40,637 bases of DNA from Microbacteriaceae bacterium PS02344. GTDB lineage: Bacteria; Actinomycetota; Actinomycetes; Actinomycetales; Microbacteriaceae. Where the stretch lies: the NCBI GenBank assembly GCA_029959905.1, contig JASCNZ010000024.1, positions 1 through 40,637 of the forward strand. Reading direction: 5' to 3'. The translations under genes and the position numbers were made by a program. The notes under the pieces are model-generated. The model was not told the origin of the DNA. It was given only the letters and a program-made list of their open reading frames with translations, and made no database searches. Position 1 is the first letter of the stretch. Each line of letters opens with the position of its first letter. Positions 17,700 through 27,145 of the stretch are shown piece after piece.

Positions 17700-18062
17700 T
17701 CAGCCCGCGTAGGCCGTGGGGATCGACAGTTCCTGACCGATCTGCAGCACGCCGCCCTGCAGCATGTTGAGGCGGGTGATCTCGCCGATGACCTCGCGGG
17801 GGTCGGCGGTCGGCGCGATCTCGGCCGCGATGGACCAGAGGGTGTCGCCGGGCATGACCGTCACCGTCTCGAAGGTGGCCGAGGCCGCAGGGGCCTCGTT
17901 CGAAGCGAGGGCATCGCCGCCGCTGAGCGCAGCGAAGGCGATCCCGCCGGCGAGCGGGAGGGCCGCGAGGGCGAGGAGCACGCGACGACCGCGCGTCGTG
18001 AGCCGGAGCCGCGTGGCGCCGGTCGGAAGGACGGGTGCGGTGGGGAAGGTGATCGTGCTCAT
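17700..18062 (-). CDS. LysM-domain membrane protein next to lexA, likely SOS division regulator
   Basis: A 120-residue protein with a short cytoplasmic N-terminus, one transmembrane or signal-anchor helix (about residues 33-50, VLLALAALPLAGGIAFAAL) and a C-terminal LysM domain (about 70-116, VMPGDTLWSIAAEIAP to LQIGQELSIPTAY) that should bind peptidoglycan. The ATG at 18062 has GGAG 6 bases upstream. It is divergent from lexA, the position held by SOS-induced cell-division inhibitors such as YneA, DivS and Rv2719c. Consistent with this, a perfect TTGACA -35 (18215-18210) with TACCTT 18 bases on flanks SOS-like palindromes. Function is inferred from position and domain. Confidence 0.85.
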   Translation of the reverse strand: MSTITFPTAPVLPTGATRLRLTTRGRRVLLALAALPLAGGIAFAALSGGDALASNEAPAASATFETVTVMPGDTLWSIAAEIAPTADPREVIGEITRLNMLQGGVLQIGQELSIPTAYAG

Positions 18063-18169
18063 GTCTGTCTCCTCTGCCTCTCTCCGGTGACCGGAGCTCG
18101 TCATCGCCCGCGAGCGATGACCACGTTGGCGTAGCGTTCGCATCCGTCACTCGGCCGGGAGGGGCGGGT

Positions 18170-18293
18170 GCGAAGCTACGTTCCGAAGGTATCTTCGAAT
18201 TCGAACATCTGTCAAGCTTTCTTCGAACCCGTTCGCACCGATTCGCCGACACGCTCGAACAGATCTTCCAGATCCGTCGTCCTCTCGGATACG
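18170..18293. promoter_or_regulatory. Divergent LysM/lexA promoters with SOS-like operators
   Basis: The 307-base gap carries several matches to the actinobacterial LexA box TCGAAC-N4-GTTCGA. The best is TCGAACagatCTTCCA at 18255-18270 (10 of 12), whose right half is the -35 of a lexA promoter with GATACG (18288-18293) 17 bases on. A symmetric CGAAG-GTAT-CTTCG at 18184-18197 (16-base box 18183-18198) and the palindrome TTCGAATTCGAA (18194-18205) sit between the -35 TTGACA (18215-18210) and the -10 of the LysM gene. A weaker site is 18170-18185. The rest of the gap shows nothing else. Confidence 0.65.
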
Positions 18294-18369
18294 GTTTCGA
18301 TAACGACAGACCATCACGGGCCACCGACATTGCGACGGGACGCCCGGATCCGCGCTTCGAAGGAGCACC

Positions 18370-19056
18370 ATGAGCGACATCGCCGCCCCCGATTCCGAGG
18401 TCACGCGCACGCGCCGTCGCAAGAACCTCAGCGCGAAGCAGATGGCGATCCTCGAGGTCATCCAGGCGTCGATCGCTCAGCAGGGCTACCCGCCGAGCAT
18501 GCGCGAGATCGGAGACGCGGTCGGTCTCAAGTCGCTGTCGAGCGTCACCCACCAGCTGGGCCAGCTCGAGCTGAGCGGCTACCTCCGCCGCGACCCGGGC
18601 AAGACCCGCGCCATGGAGGTCCTCATCGACCTTCCCGGCACGTCGACCGAGAACCCCGCCGACGTCGCCACCCCCGTGGGCGACGCGGCCCTCGTGCCGT
18701 TGGTCGGCCGGATCGCCGCCGGAGTGCCGATCACCGCCGACCAGCAGGTCGAGGAGATCTTCCCGCTCCCCCGCCAGCTCGTGGGCAAGGGCGACCTGTT
18801 CATGCTCAAGGTTTCGGGCGAGTCGATGATCGACGCCGCGATCTGCGACGGTGACTGGGTGGTCGTGCGCTCGCAGCACACGGCCGAGAACGGCGAGATC
18901 GTCGCCGCCATGCTCGACGGCGAGGCGACCGTGAAAACCTTCCGCCGCCGCGACGGCCACACCTGGCTGCTCCCCCGCAACTCCGCCTTCGAGCCGATCC
19001 TCGGCGACGAGGCCGTGGTGCTCGGCAAGGTCGTGGCGGTGCTGCGCGCCGTCTGA
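18370..19056 (+). CDS. lexA: SOS repressor LexA
   Basis: Represses DNA-damage genes until RecA-stimulated self-cleavage. The 228-residue product has an N-terminal winged helix (about 20-85, with [20 protein letters not shown] and the recognition region [13 protein letters not shown]). The cleavage site is Ala117-Gly118 (GRIAAGVPI) and the catalytic pair is Ser152 (SGESMID) and Lys189 (ATVKTF). GGAG stands 4 bases before the ATG at 18370. A candidate LexA box overlaps its -35, in line with autoregulation. It ends at a strong bidirectional hairpin. Confidence 0.98.
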   Translation: MSDIAAPDSEVTRTRRRKNLSAKQMAILEVIQASIAQQGYPPSMREIGDAVGLKSLSSVTHQLGQLELSGYLRRDPGKTRAMEVLIDLPGTSTENPADVATPVGDAALVPLVGRIAAGVPITADQQVEEIFPLPRQLVGKGDLFMLKVSGESMIDAAICDGDWVVVRSQHTAENGEIVAAMLDGEATVKTFRRRDGHTWLLPRNSAFEPILGDEAVVLGKVVAVLRAV

Positions 19057-19074
19057 CGGCATCCGATCGCACAG

Positions 19075-19111
19075 ACAGAGCCGCACTCCCGGACCGGGAG
19101 GGCGGCTCTGT
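19075..19111. terminator. Bidirectional hairpin between lexA and metE
   Basis: A long GC-rich inverted repeat (outer arms ACAGAGCCGC and GCGGCTCTGT, inner arms CTCCCG/CGGGAG, short GAC loop) lies between the convergent stops of lexA and metE. It has no strong T-run on either side, as usual for this genome type. Confidence 0.75.
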
Positions 19112-19144
19112 CGTTGTGCGTGGGGTCGGGGCGTGCGCGATTCG

Positions 19145-21457
19145 TCAGACCGCGATCGTGACGTCCTCGCGGACGCGCCGCGTCGCCTCGACGATGTTGC
19201 GCAACGACTGCGTCGTCTCGTCGTAACCGCGGGTCTTCAGGCCGCAGTCCGGGTTCACCCAGAGCTGTCGCGTCGGGATCGCCTCGACCGCGCGGCGCAG
19301 CAGCGCCTCGACCTCGTCGACACCGGGCACCCGCGGCGAGTGGATGTCGTATACGCCCGGGCCGATGCCGTGGTCGAAGCCGACCTCGGCGATGTCGGCC
19401 ACGACCTCCATGCGGCTACGAGCCGCCTCGATCGACGTGACGTCGGCGTCGAGCGCACGGATGGCGTCGATCACCACCCCGAACTCCGAGTAGCACAGGT
19501 GGGTGTGGATCTGCGTGGCGGCGGCCGCACCGCCGGTGGCGAGACGGAACGAGGCCACCGACCAGTCGAGATACGCCGGCTGGTCGGCCACCTTGAGCGG
19601 CAGCAGCTCGCGCAGCGCGGGTTCGTCGACCTGGATGATCGCGATGCCCGCCGCCTCGAGGTCGGCGATCTCGTCGCGCAGCGCCAGCGCCACCTGGTTC
19701 GCGGTCTCGCCGAGCGGCTGGTCGTCGCGCACGAACGACCAGGCGAGGATCGTCACCGGGCCCGTGAGCATCCCCTTCATGTGCTTCGTGGTGAGCGACT
19801 GGGCGAACGACGACCAGTCCACCGTGATCGGCGCGGGACGAGAGACATCGCCCCAGAGGATCGACGGGCGGGTTGCTCGCGAGCCGTAGGACTGCACCCA
19901 GCCGTTCTCAGTGACGGCGAAGCCGTCGAGGTTCTCGGCGAAGTACTGCACCATGTCGTTGCGCTCCGGCTCGCCGTGCACCAGCACGTCGAGCCCCAGG
20001 TCCTCCTGCAGGGAGACGACGCTCGCCACCTCGCGACGCAGGAAGTCGTCGTAGTCCTCGGCGGGGATCTCCCCCCGGGTGAACCGCGCCCGTGCCCGGC
20101 GGATGTCGGGGGTCTGCGGGAAGGAACCGATCGTGGTCAGCGGGAGGGCGGGAAGTCCCAGCGCCTCCTGCGCATTCTCGCGCTCGGCGTACGAGACGCG
20201 CGAGAAGTCGGCATCCGCGAGCGTCCGCTGACGCACCGCACCGTCGCGAACACCGGGAGCCGACAGCCGGTCGGCGAGCGCCGCGGATGCCTCGTCGAGG
20301 GCGCCCGCGATCGCCTCGCGGCCCGACGTGAGACCGCGCGCGAGCACCACTACCTGCTCGATCTTCTGATCGGCGAACGCGAGCCACGACACGAGTCGTC
20401 CGTCGAGAGCCGGCTCGTCGGCGACATCGTGCGGCACGTGCAGCAGCGAGGTCGACGTGGATGCCGTGACGGCGGCGGCGCCGAGTCCGCGTAGCTCCTC
20501 CAGGCGGTCGAAGGCCGCCGACAGGTCGCCACGCCAGATGTTGTGTCCGTCGACGACGCCGCCGACGAGGACCTTGCCCGCGAGTCCGGGTGCCGCGGTC
20601 GGCGCACTGCCGCGCACGAGGTCGACGGCGATCGCCTCGACCGGCGCGGCGGCGATCACGGGGAAGACGGGGCCCAGGTCGGCGTAAGGCGCCGCGACGA
20701 GGATCGCCGGTCGGTTCTGCGCACCGCCGAGCACCGCGAGCGCCCGCTCCGCTGCGGCCGAGAGCTGCTCCACGGTCGCGGGCAGCGACTCGCTGACGAG
20801 CGCGGGTTCGTCGAGCTGCACCCATGCCGCACCCGCGTCGCGGAACCGGGCGAGGAGGGCGACGTACACCGGCAGCAGGTCGTCGAGGCGGGACAGCGGA
20901 TCGAAGCCTTCCGGGGCGTCATCCGAGGCCTTCGCGAGCGCGAGCAGGGTGACCGGCCCGACGATCGTGGGGCGCGTCACGTAGCCGGCCGCGGCGGCCT
21001 CCGCCACCTGCCGCACCAGCCGGTCGGATGCCAGCGAGAATCCCGTCTCGGGCCCGATCTCCGGCACCAGGTAGTGGTAGTTGGAGTCGAACCACTTCGT
21101 CATCTCGAGCGGAGCGCGCTCGCCTTCCCCCCGGGCCACCGTGAAGTAGGCCGGCAGACCGATCGTGCCGTCGGCGTCGCGCAGGTCGTCGAACCGGGCG
21201 GGGATAGCGCCGACCGTGACGGCGGCGTCGAGCACCTGGTCGTAGTACGAGAACGACTCGGGGATCGCCGAGTCGTCGCGGCCGAGTCCGAGCGCGGCGA
21301 GGCGCTCGCGGGTCGCGCTGCGCAGGTCGGCCGCGGTGCGCTCCAGCTCCTGCTCGTCGATGCGACCGGCCCAGTAGGCCTCGACGGCCTTCTTGAGCTC
21401 GCGGCGCCGGCCGATGCGGGGGTATCCCAGGATCGTGCCCTCGGGGAATGCGGTCAT
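19145..21457 (-). CDS. metE: Cobalamin-independent methionine synthase
   Basis: Transfers a methyl group from 5-methyl-tetrahydropteroyl-triglutamate to homocysteine, making methionine without B12. The 770-residue product has two barrels of the usual length: the N-terminal one from GYPRIGRRRELKKAVEAYW, and the catalytic C-terminal one from TTIGSFPQTPDIRRARARF. Zinc ligands are visible as His-x-Cys in THLCYSEFG and the later Cys in NPDCGLKTRG. AAAGGA precedes the ATG at 21457. metF lies 21 bases upstream and supplies the methyl donor, so the two form one operon. Confidence 0.97.
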   Translation of the reverse strand: MTAFPEGTILGYPRIGRRRELKKAVEAYWAGRIDEQELERTAADLRSATRERLAALGLGRDDSAIPESFSYYDQVLDAAVTVGAIPARFDDLRDADGTIGLPAYFTVARGEGERAPLEMTKWFDSNYHYLVPEIGPETGFSLASDRLVRQVAEAAAAGYVTRPTIVGPVTLLALAKASDDAPEGFDPLSRLDDLLPVYVALLARFRDAGAAWVQLDEPALVSESLPATVEQLSAAAERALAVLGGAQNRPAILVAAPYADLGPVFPVIAAAPVEAIAVDLVRGSAPTAAPGLAGKVLVGGVVDGHNIWRGDLSAAFDRLEELRGLGAAAVTASTSTSLLHVPHDVADEPALDGRLVSWLAFADQKIEQVVVLARGLTSGREAIAGALDEASAALADRLSAPGVRDGAVRQRTLADADFSRVSYAERENAQEALGLPALPLTTIGSFPQTPDIRRARARFTRGEIPAEDYDDFLRREVASVVSLQEDLGLDVLVHGEPERNDMVQYFAENLDGFAVTENGWVQSYGSRATRPSILWGDVSRPAPITVDWSSFAQSLTTKHMKGMLTGPVTILAWSFVRDDQPLGETANQVALALRDEIADLEAAGIAIIQVDEPALRELLPLKVADQPAYLDWSVASFRLATGGAAAATQIHTHLCYSEFGVVIDAIRALDADVTSIEAARSRMEVVADIAEVGFDHGIGPGVYDIHSPRVPGVDEVEALLRRAVEAIPTRQLWVNPDCGLKTRGYDETTQSLRNIVEATRRVREDVTIAV

Positions 21458-21478
21458 TGTTGTTCCTTTCGGCGGGGT

Positions 21479-22426
21479 CTAGCGGCGCAGGGCCGGGAGG
21501 ATGCCGGCCTCGGCGAGGACGGTGAGAACGGTTTCGTGCTGGTTGAAGGCGTAGAGGTGCACGCCGGGCGCGCCGCCCGCCACGACGTCGCGGGCCAGCC
21601 GAGCGGCCCACTCGATGCCGATCTCGCGGCGCCCCTCCGGCGTCGGCTCGACCTCGAGGGCGATCGACAGCTCGCCCGGGAGGTCCTCGCCGGTGAGCTC
21701 GAGCACGCGAGCGAGACGAGCGGGCGAGGTGATCGGCATGATGCCGGGGAGGATCGGGATGACGACTCCGCCGGCGCGTGCGCGCTCGACGAACGCCAGG
21801 TAGTCGTCGGCGTGGAAGAACAGCTGCGTGATCGCGAAGGTCGCCCCCGCGGCCTGCTTCGCCAGCAGGGCCTCGACGTCCTGCGTGCGATGCGTGGCGC
21901 GCGGATGGCCCTTCGGGAACGCCGCGACGGCGATGCTCGCCCGACGCCGCGGATCGACCCGCGCCGCGCCGGGGAGGCCGGGAACGGGCGCCTCCTCGTA
22001 GGGCGCGCGCTCGGCCTGCACGCGGTCGATGAGCTGCACGAGCTGCGCCGCACTCTCGAGATCGCCGAGGTACCCCTCGGTCTGCCCGGCGGGCGGATCA
22101 CCGCGGAGGGCGAGGAAGCTCAGGATGCCGGCGTCGAGGAATTCGCGGATCAGCGTCGCGGCCCCGGCATAGCTGTTGCCGACGCAGGTGAGGTGCGCCA
22201 GCGGCTCGACGTCGGTGTGCTCGCGGATGAACCGGAGCACCTCGAGCGAACGCCCGCCGGTCGACCCGCCGGCGCCGTAGGTCACCGAGAGGAAGTCGGG
22301 TCCGGCTGCGGCGAGGTGCCGCACCGTCTCGTGCAACGCCTCCTCGCTCGACGCCGACCGGGGCGGGTAGAGCTCGAAGGAGAACGGCACGCGTGGCGTG
22401 CCGGGGGACGGAGTCACGAGGGACAT
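21479..22426 (-). CDS. metF: Methylenetetrahydrofolate reductase
   Basis: An FAD enzyme that reduces 5,10-methylene-THF to 5-methyl-THF for MetE. The 315-residue product starts PFSFELYPPRSASSEEAL and shows SVTYGAGGSTGGRSLEVL, HLTCVGNSYAG, ILSFLALRGDPPAG, QLFFHADDYLAF and PGIMPITSPARL, all standard. I chose the ATG at 22426 because AGGAG is 5 bases upstream; an upstream extension of 13 codons lacks such support. The 205-base gap to the divergent S9 peptidase holds its promoter. No cobalamin or SAM riboswitch could be recognised there. Confidence 0.95.
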   Translation of the reverse strand: MSLVTPSPGTPRVPFSFELYPPRSASSEEALHETVRHLAAAGPDFLSVTYGAGGSTGGRSLEVLRFIREHTDVEPLAHLTCVGNSYAGAATLIREFLDAGILSFLALRGDPPAGQTEGYLGDLESAAQLVQLIDRVQAERAPYEEAPVPGLPGAARVDPRRRASIAVAAFPKGHPRATHRTQDVEALLAKQAAGATFAITQLFFHADDYLAFVERARAGGVVIPILPGIMPITSPARLARVLELTGEDLPGELSIALEVEPTPEGRREIGIEWAARLARDVVAGGAPGVHLYAFNQHETVLTVLAEAGILPALRR

Positions 22427-22619
22427 CTCTTCTCCTGGGGACAGGGCGGGCCGGGGGCCGCGCACGACGCAGACGGGGCATCATTCGCGGGCGGGTGCCG
22501 GGCTCGGCTGTCGCTCCACGCCGCGGCGGACCGGGCGTTTCCACGAAGGTAGAACACCGCGCCCCGCACGCGCACGCTCTGTGACGCCGTGTGTCGGCGG
22601 ATGCTCCCGGCCGGGCGCC

Positions 22620-22625
22620 TAGGCT
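22620..22625 (+). promoter_or_regulatory. S9 peptidase promoter -10, leaderless geometry
   Basis: TAGGCT ends 6 bases before the ATG at 22632, so transcription should begin at the start codon itself. No ribosome site is present. The -35 is not obvious. Confidence 0.5.
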
Positions 22626-22631
22626 CGGAAC

Positions 22632-24494
22632 ATGGCGTCTCCCTCCGGTTCCTGGCCCTCCCCGTTCACCGCGTCGTCCGTCGCCGCCGCGTCACCGCGC
22701 CTCGACGGCGCCCGCTTCGTGGGCGAGGAGATCTGGTGGGGAGAGTCGGTGCCCGACGAGGGCGGGCGCATGTCGGTGCGCTCATCGCTCTGCGACCAGG
22801 TGCTCGCCGCGCCCTGGAACGCACGCTCGCGCGTGCACGAGTACGGCGGCGGCGCGTGGACCGCAGATGCCGACGGCCTGCTGTATTTCGTCCATGCCGC
22901 CGATCAGCGCGTCTACCGCACACGGCGCGACGCGGAACCCGAGCCCTTGACGTCCGCCGGGCCCGCGTACGGCGGCCTCCGCCTGCACCGCGGACGCCTC
23001 CTCGCTGTCCGCGAGGATTTGTCCGTCGAGCCGCATCGGCGAGCGATCGTCGAGATCCCCACCGACGGGTCGGCCGCCGACGACGACGCGGCGGTCACCA
23101 GCCTCGTCGAGGGCCCGGAGTTCTTCGCGCACCCCGCGCTCTCGCCGGACGGCACGCGCCTGGCGTGGGTGCAGTGGGATGGCCGCCGGATGCCGTGGGA
23201 CGCGGCGACCCTCCGTGTGCGCGACCTCGCCTCCGGCGAGACGACGGATGTCCCCACGCGCGCGGCCCTGCAGCCCGAGTGGCTCGACGATACCGCGATC
23301 GTGTTCGCCGACGACCCCACCGGACGGTGGACGCTGCACCGCCTCGACCTCGACGGTGTGCGGCCCCGGGGCGCGGCACACGCGCTCGACGCGACGGACG
23401 CCGACACCGGGTACGGGTTGTGGGTGCTCGGCAACCGCTGGTACCGCCCGCTCGCCGACGGACGGCTCGTCGCGGTGCGCACGAACGGACGCGACGAGGT
23501 CGTGGTCACGGGCGCAGACGGAGCCGAGCGGCTGCCCCTCCCCTGCGATGGGCACGTCAGCATCGAGGATGCGACCGGATCGCTCGTGCTCGTCACCGGC
23601 AACGGCTCGGCCACGGCATCCGGTGTCTGGTGCGTCGACGTCGACACCCGGCAGGTCGTCGCCGTGCGCGGCGGTGAGCCGGTCGATTCCGCGTGGATGC
23701 CGCCCGCGCGGCCGCTGACGGTCGACGGGCTGCACGGCACCGTGCACGCCTTCGCCTACGCCCCGGCGAACCCCGACGCGATCGCTCCGGGCGGCGAACG
23801 GCCGCCGTACGTGGTGCTCGTGCACGGGGGCCCGACCGCGCACGTGACCGGGGCGGCCTCGGCGGCGATCGCGTTCTACACGAGCCGGGGCATCGGCGTG
23901 CTCGACGTCAACTACGGCGGCTCGACCGGCTACGGCCGCGCGTACCGGGAACGCCTGCGCGGAGAGTGGGGCGTGGTCGACGTCGATGACGTCATCGCCG
24001 CGGCGCGGGGACTGGTAGACGCAGGCCTCGCAGACCCCGCGCGCCTCGCCATCCGGGGCGGATCCGCCGGCGGGTGGACGGTGCTCTCGGCGCTCGCCCG
24101 CGGCGGCACGTTCGCCGCGGGAATCTCGCGCTACGGCGTCACCGACCTGCGGATGCTGGTCACCGACTCCCCCGACTTCGAGCGGCACTACATCGACGGC
24201 CTCGTCGGCCCGCTGCCGGAGGCGGAGCAGCTGTATGTCGAGCGATCGCCCCTGCAGAACGCCGACCGCATAGACGTGCCGGTGCTCCTGCTGCAGGGCG
24301 GCGAGGACCGGGTCGTGCCGCCGACGCAGTCGGAGGCGATCCGCGATGCCCTCGCGCGCCGCGGCATCGACCACGAATACGTGCTCTACCCGGACGAGGG
24401 CCACGGTTTCCGTCGCGGCGAGACGATCATCGACTCCCTCGAGAGGGAGCTGGCGTTCCTCGGACGGGTCTTCGGGTTCACGCCGCAGTTCTGA
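22632..24494 (+). CDS. S9-family serine peptidase (prolyl oligopeptidase-like)
   Basis: An alpha/beta-hydrolase peptidase, probably cytoplasmic because no signal peptide is seen. The first 380 residues form a beta-propeller (repeated D/S-x-D-G segments such as LSPDGTRLAWVQWDG). The C-terminal catalytic domain has the nucleophile Ser478 in GGSAGGW, Asp559 in GGEDRVVPP and His591 in DEGHGF, with the oxyanion segment VHGGPTAH. The length of 620 residues fits the acylaminoacyl-peptidase branch (S9C). It probably trims peptides by aminopeptidase or endo-oligopeptidase action; the exact specificity is open. The leaderless start is supported by a -10 six bases upstream. It converges with smpB. Confidence 0.93.
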   Translation: MASPSGSWPSPFTASSVAAASPRLDGARFVGEEIWWGESVPDEGGRMSVRSSLCDQVLAAPWNARSRVHEYGGGAWTADADGLLYFVHAADQRVYRTRRDAEPEPLTSAGPAYGGLRLHRGRLLAVREDLSVEPHRRAIVEIPTDGSAADDDAAVTSLVEGPEFFAHPALSPDGTRLAWVQWDGRRMPWDAATLRVRDLASGETTDVPTRAALQPEWLDDTAIVFADDPTGRWTLHRLDLDGVRPRGAAHALDATDADTGYGLWVLGNRWYRPLADGRLVAVRTNGRDEVVVTGADGAERLPLPCDGHVSIEDATGSLVLVTGNGSATASGVWCVDVDTRQVVAVRGGEPVDSAWMPPARPLTVDGLHGTVHAFAYAPANPDAIAPGGERPPYVVLVHGGPTAHVTGAASAAIAFYTSRGIGVLDVNYGGSTGYGRAYRERLRGEWGVVDVDDVIAAARGLVDAGLADPARLAIRGGSAGGWTVLSALARGGTFAAGISRYGVTDLRMLVTDSPDFERHYIDGLVGPLPEAEQLYVERSPLQNADRIDVPVLLLQGGEDRVVPPTQSEAIRDALARRGIDHEYVLYPDEGHGFRRGETIIDSLERELAFLGRVFGFTPQF

Positions 24495-24506
24495 GCGGCC
24501 CGCGGA

Positions 24507-24983
24507 TCACTCGCCGACGCGGTTGCGCAGGCGCATGGCGCGTTCGGCCTCGCGCGTGTCCTGCCGCTCGCGGAGGGTCTGGCGCTTGTCGTACTCGCGC
24601 TTGCCCTTCGCCAGGGCGATCTCGACCTTGGCGCGCCCGTCGGAGAAGTACAGCTTCAGCGGGATCAGGGTGTACCCGCCCGCCGAGACGGCGTGCGCGA
24701 GCTTCGCGATCTCCTCGCGGTGCAGCAGCAGCTTGCGGATGCGCTTCGCCGAGTGGTTCGTCCAGTGCCCCTGCGAGTACTCGGGGATGTGCACGGCGTC
24801 GAGGAACACCTCGTTGCCCTTGACGAACGCGTAACCGTCGGACAGGTTCGCCCGCCCCTGGCGCAGCGACTTGACCTCGGTGCCGGTGAGCACCATCCCC
24901 GCCTCGTACGACTTCTCGATGTTGTAGTCGTGACGTGCGCGACGATTGGTCGCGATGACCTTCTCCCCGCGTTCCCTGGGCAT
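24507..24983 (-). CDS. smpB: SsrA-binding protein SmpB
   Basis: Binds tmRNA and guides it to stalled ribosomes for trans-translation. The 158-residue product shows [49 protein letters not shown] and the basic C-terminal tail ([20 protein letters not shown]) that mimics mRNA in the decoding centre. AGGAG lies 6 bases before the ATG at 24983. It follows ftsE-ftsX, the common actinobacterial order. No ssrA gene was recognised in the window. Confidence 0.97.
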   Translation of the reverse strand: MPRERGEKVIATNRRARHDYNIEKSYEAGMVLTGTEVKSLRQGRANLSDGYAFVKGNEVFLDAVHIPEYSQGHWTNHSAKRIRKLLLHREEIAKLAHAVSAGGYTLIPLKLYFSDGRAKVEIALAKGKREYDKRQTLRERQDTREAERAMRLRNRVGE

Positions 24984-25074
24984 GATGCTCTCCTGATCCG
25001 TGCCGTGCGGGCGCACAGCAGCCTTACAGCATACCGTCCGTCGAACAGGTCGGTCGACGGACGACCCGTCCCGA

Positions 25075-25989
25075 TCAGGTGCGCAACCACCGCCGGATCG
25101 CGAACCCGGCCGAAAGGGCCGCGAGCACCACTCCGATCCCGATCAGCACGGGCACGACCCACGCCGCATCCTGCATGCCGATCCACGTGGTGATGAACGG
25201 CACGCGCCCTCGGAGGTATCCGTTCACGCCGAAGTGCACGCCGGCGACGATGGCGGCGCTCGCGAGCGCCGAACCCAGCAGCGCGGCGAACACGCCCTCG
25301 AGCACGAACGGCGTCTGGATGAAACGGTTCGACGCGCCGACGAGTCGCATGATGCCGATCTCCTTGCGCCGTGCGTAGGCGGAGAGGCGGATGGTCGTGG
25401 CGATGAGCAGCGTCGCCGCGATGAGCATGAGCACCGCGATGCCGACGGCGATGTAGGTCGCGACGGTCAGCGCCGAGAACAACGGCTCGAGGTACTGCAG
25501 CTGGTCCTTCACCTGCTCGACGCCGATCTGCCCGTTGAACGCCTCGTAGATCACGGTCGATTGCGACGGGTCCTTCATCGTGACGAAGAACACCTCGAAC
25601 GCCTGGTCGGGGGTCAGCACGCTCGCCTGATCCTCGCCGAGCTGGTCGACGAGCTTCGCGTAGGTGTCTTCGCGGGAGTCGAAGGTCGTGGAACTGATCA
25701 GCGGGGCGAGCGCATCGCCGTCGAGCTGGTCGCGCACCGACTGCACCTGCTCCTCGCTGGCGGCCCCGTCGACGCAGGTGTCGGCCACCGACACCGACGA
25801 GCACATGTACACCGCGACCTGCGCGCGCTCGGCCCAGTACCCGCGCATCACGCCGATCTGGGACTGCATGAGGATCGCGGCGCCGACGAAGGTCAGCGAC
25901 ACGAAGGTGACGAGCACGACCGAGATGACCATCGACAGGTTGCGCCGCAGGCCGACGAGGGCCTCGGTGAGGATCAGACCGATTCTCAT
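25075..25989 (-). CDS. ftsX: Cell-division membrane protein FtsX
   Basis: The membrane half of the FtsEX complex, which activates peptidoglycan hydrolases at the septum. The 304-residue product has an N-terminal span (about 20-42), a large extracellular loop (about 43-165, with two cysteines, [11 protein letters not shown]) that should contact a hydrolase partner such as RipC, and three more spans in the C-terminal half, including the FtsX-permease signature region [21 protein letters not shown]. The ATG at 25989 overlaps the ftsE stop as ATGA. Confidence 0.96.
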   Translation of the reverse strand: MRIGLILTEALVGLRRNLSMVISVVLVTFVSLTFVGAAILMQSQIGVMRGYWAERAQVAVYMCSSVSVADTCVDGAASEEQVQSVRDQLDGDALAPLISSTTFDSREDTYAKLVDQLGEDQASVLTPDQAFEVFFVTMKDPSQSTVIYEAFNGQIGVEQVKDQLQYLEPLFSALTVATYIAVGIAVLMLIAATLLIATTIRLSAYARRKEIGIMRLVGASNRFIQTPFVLEGVFAALLGSALASAAIVAGVHFGVNGYLRGRVPFITTWIGMQDAAWVVPVLIGIGVVLAALSAGFAIRRWLRT

Positions 25990-27080
25990 GACGTCGGCCC
26001 CACTTCCTCGTCGTCGGCATCCGACAGTCCCAGACGATCGGCGACCCCCAGCTCTGCGACGTCGACGGCGGGGAGGACGATCGGGCGGGTGCCGGGCGCG
26101 GTGGGCGCGTCGACGGACTCGTCGTCGGGGTTCGGCGTCGTGACCGACGACTGCGCGGCAGCAGACGGCCGCGCGGAAGTGGACGGGGCGGTGCGAGCCG
26201 TCTCGGAGGACGCAGCGGACGAGGGCGGCACGTCGCCGGACGGGCCGGAGGCCGCGGCACGGCGCTGCGCGTCGACGAGCGCCGCGCGGACGACCGAGAG
26301 GTCGGCGGTCTGCCGCTGCACCTCCTGCACCGCGGTGAGTGCGGCGGCCGCGGCCGCACCGCGCACCTCCTCGGGCGCCAGGCGCGGGATGTTCGAGGTG
26401 TCACCGTACCCGCCGTGGGTCTCGTCGCGCACCATGACGCCGTCCTTCAGCTCGATCACGCGGCGCTGCATCTGATCGACGAACGCGGCTTCGTGCGTCG
26501 CCATCAGCACCGTGGTGCCGCCGGCGTTGATGCGCGCGAGCAGCTGCATGATGCCGACGGACGTCGCCGGGTCGAGGTTTCCGGTGGGCTCGTCCGCGAG
26601 CAGGATCTGCGGGCGGTTGACGAGCGCGCGGGCGATCGCGACGCGCTGCTGCTCTCCACCCGACAGCTCGTGCGGCATGCGCTTCTGCTTGCCGTCGAGG
26701 CCGACGAGGGCGAGCGCCTCGGGCACCGCCTGCTGGATGAATCCGCGGGAGGAGCCCGTCACCTGCAGGGTGAAGGCGACGTTCTGGTACACCGTCTTCG
26801 ACGGCAGCAGGCGGAAGTCCTGGAACACCGAGCCGATGTGGCGGCGGAAGTAGGGGACCTTCCGGTTGGCGAGGGCGCGCAGGTCGCGACCGAGCACGGC
26901 GACGCGTCCGCTCGACGGCACGTCCTCGCGGAGGATGAGCCGGAGGCAGGACGACTTGCCGGACCCGGAGGCGCCGACGAGGAAGACGAACTCGCCCCGC
27001 TGCACCTCGAAATCCACACCGGACAGGGCGGGCTTCGACGTCCCGCGGTAGCGCTTCGTGACGTTCTCGAACCGAATCAT
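25986..27080 (-). CDS. ftsE: Cell-division ATPase FtsE with long C-terminal tail
   Basis: The ATPase of FtsEX. The core (about 1-228) has Walker A GASGSGKSS (36-44), signature LSGGEQQ (139-145), the DE pair at 163-164 and the H-loop THEAAF. The usual FtsE is about 230 residues; this one is 364. The extra 135 residues begin with an Ala-rich helical stretch (EEVRGAAAAAALTAVQEVQ), pass through a Ser/Thr/Pro/Ala-rich disordered part and end in the acidic [14 protein letters not shown]. The ATG at 27080 has TAGGCT 9 bases upstream, giving at most a two-base leader. It is coupled to ftsX. Confidence 0.95.
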   Translation of the reverse strand: MIRFENVTKRYRGTSKPALSGVDFEVQRGEFVFLVGASGSGKSSCLRLILREDVPSSGRVAVLGRDLRALANRKVPYFRRHIGSVFQDFRLLPSKTVYQNVAFTLQVTGSSRGFIQQAVPEALALVGLDGKQKRMPHELSGGEQQRVAIARALVNRPQILLADEPTGNLDPATSVGIMQLLARINAGGTTVLMATHEAAFVDQMQRRVIELKDGVMVRDETHGGYGDTSNIPRLAPEEVRGAAAAAALTAVQEVQRQTADLSVVRAALVDAQRRAAASGPSGDVPPSSAASSETARTAPSTSARPSAAAQSSVTTPNPDDESVDAPTAPGTRPIVLPAVDVAELGVADRLGLSDADDEEVGPTS

Positions 27081-27145
27081 GGCGCTACGAGCCTACGTGC
27101 GCGCCGTCGCAGCGACCCGGCACGACACCCCGCCCGCCGGCATCC

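Noticed and set aside
18222..18235. TTCGAACCCGTTCG as a LexA box
   Set aside because: The half-sites are separated by two bases instead of four, so the spacing does not fit the known SOS operator. It may still be weak or incidental.
22427..22631. Cobalamin or SAM riboswitch before metF-metE
   Set aside because: I looked for conserved core boxes on the minus strand and found none that I could defend. A covariance search would be decisive.
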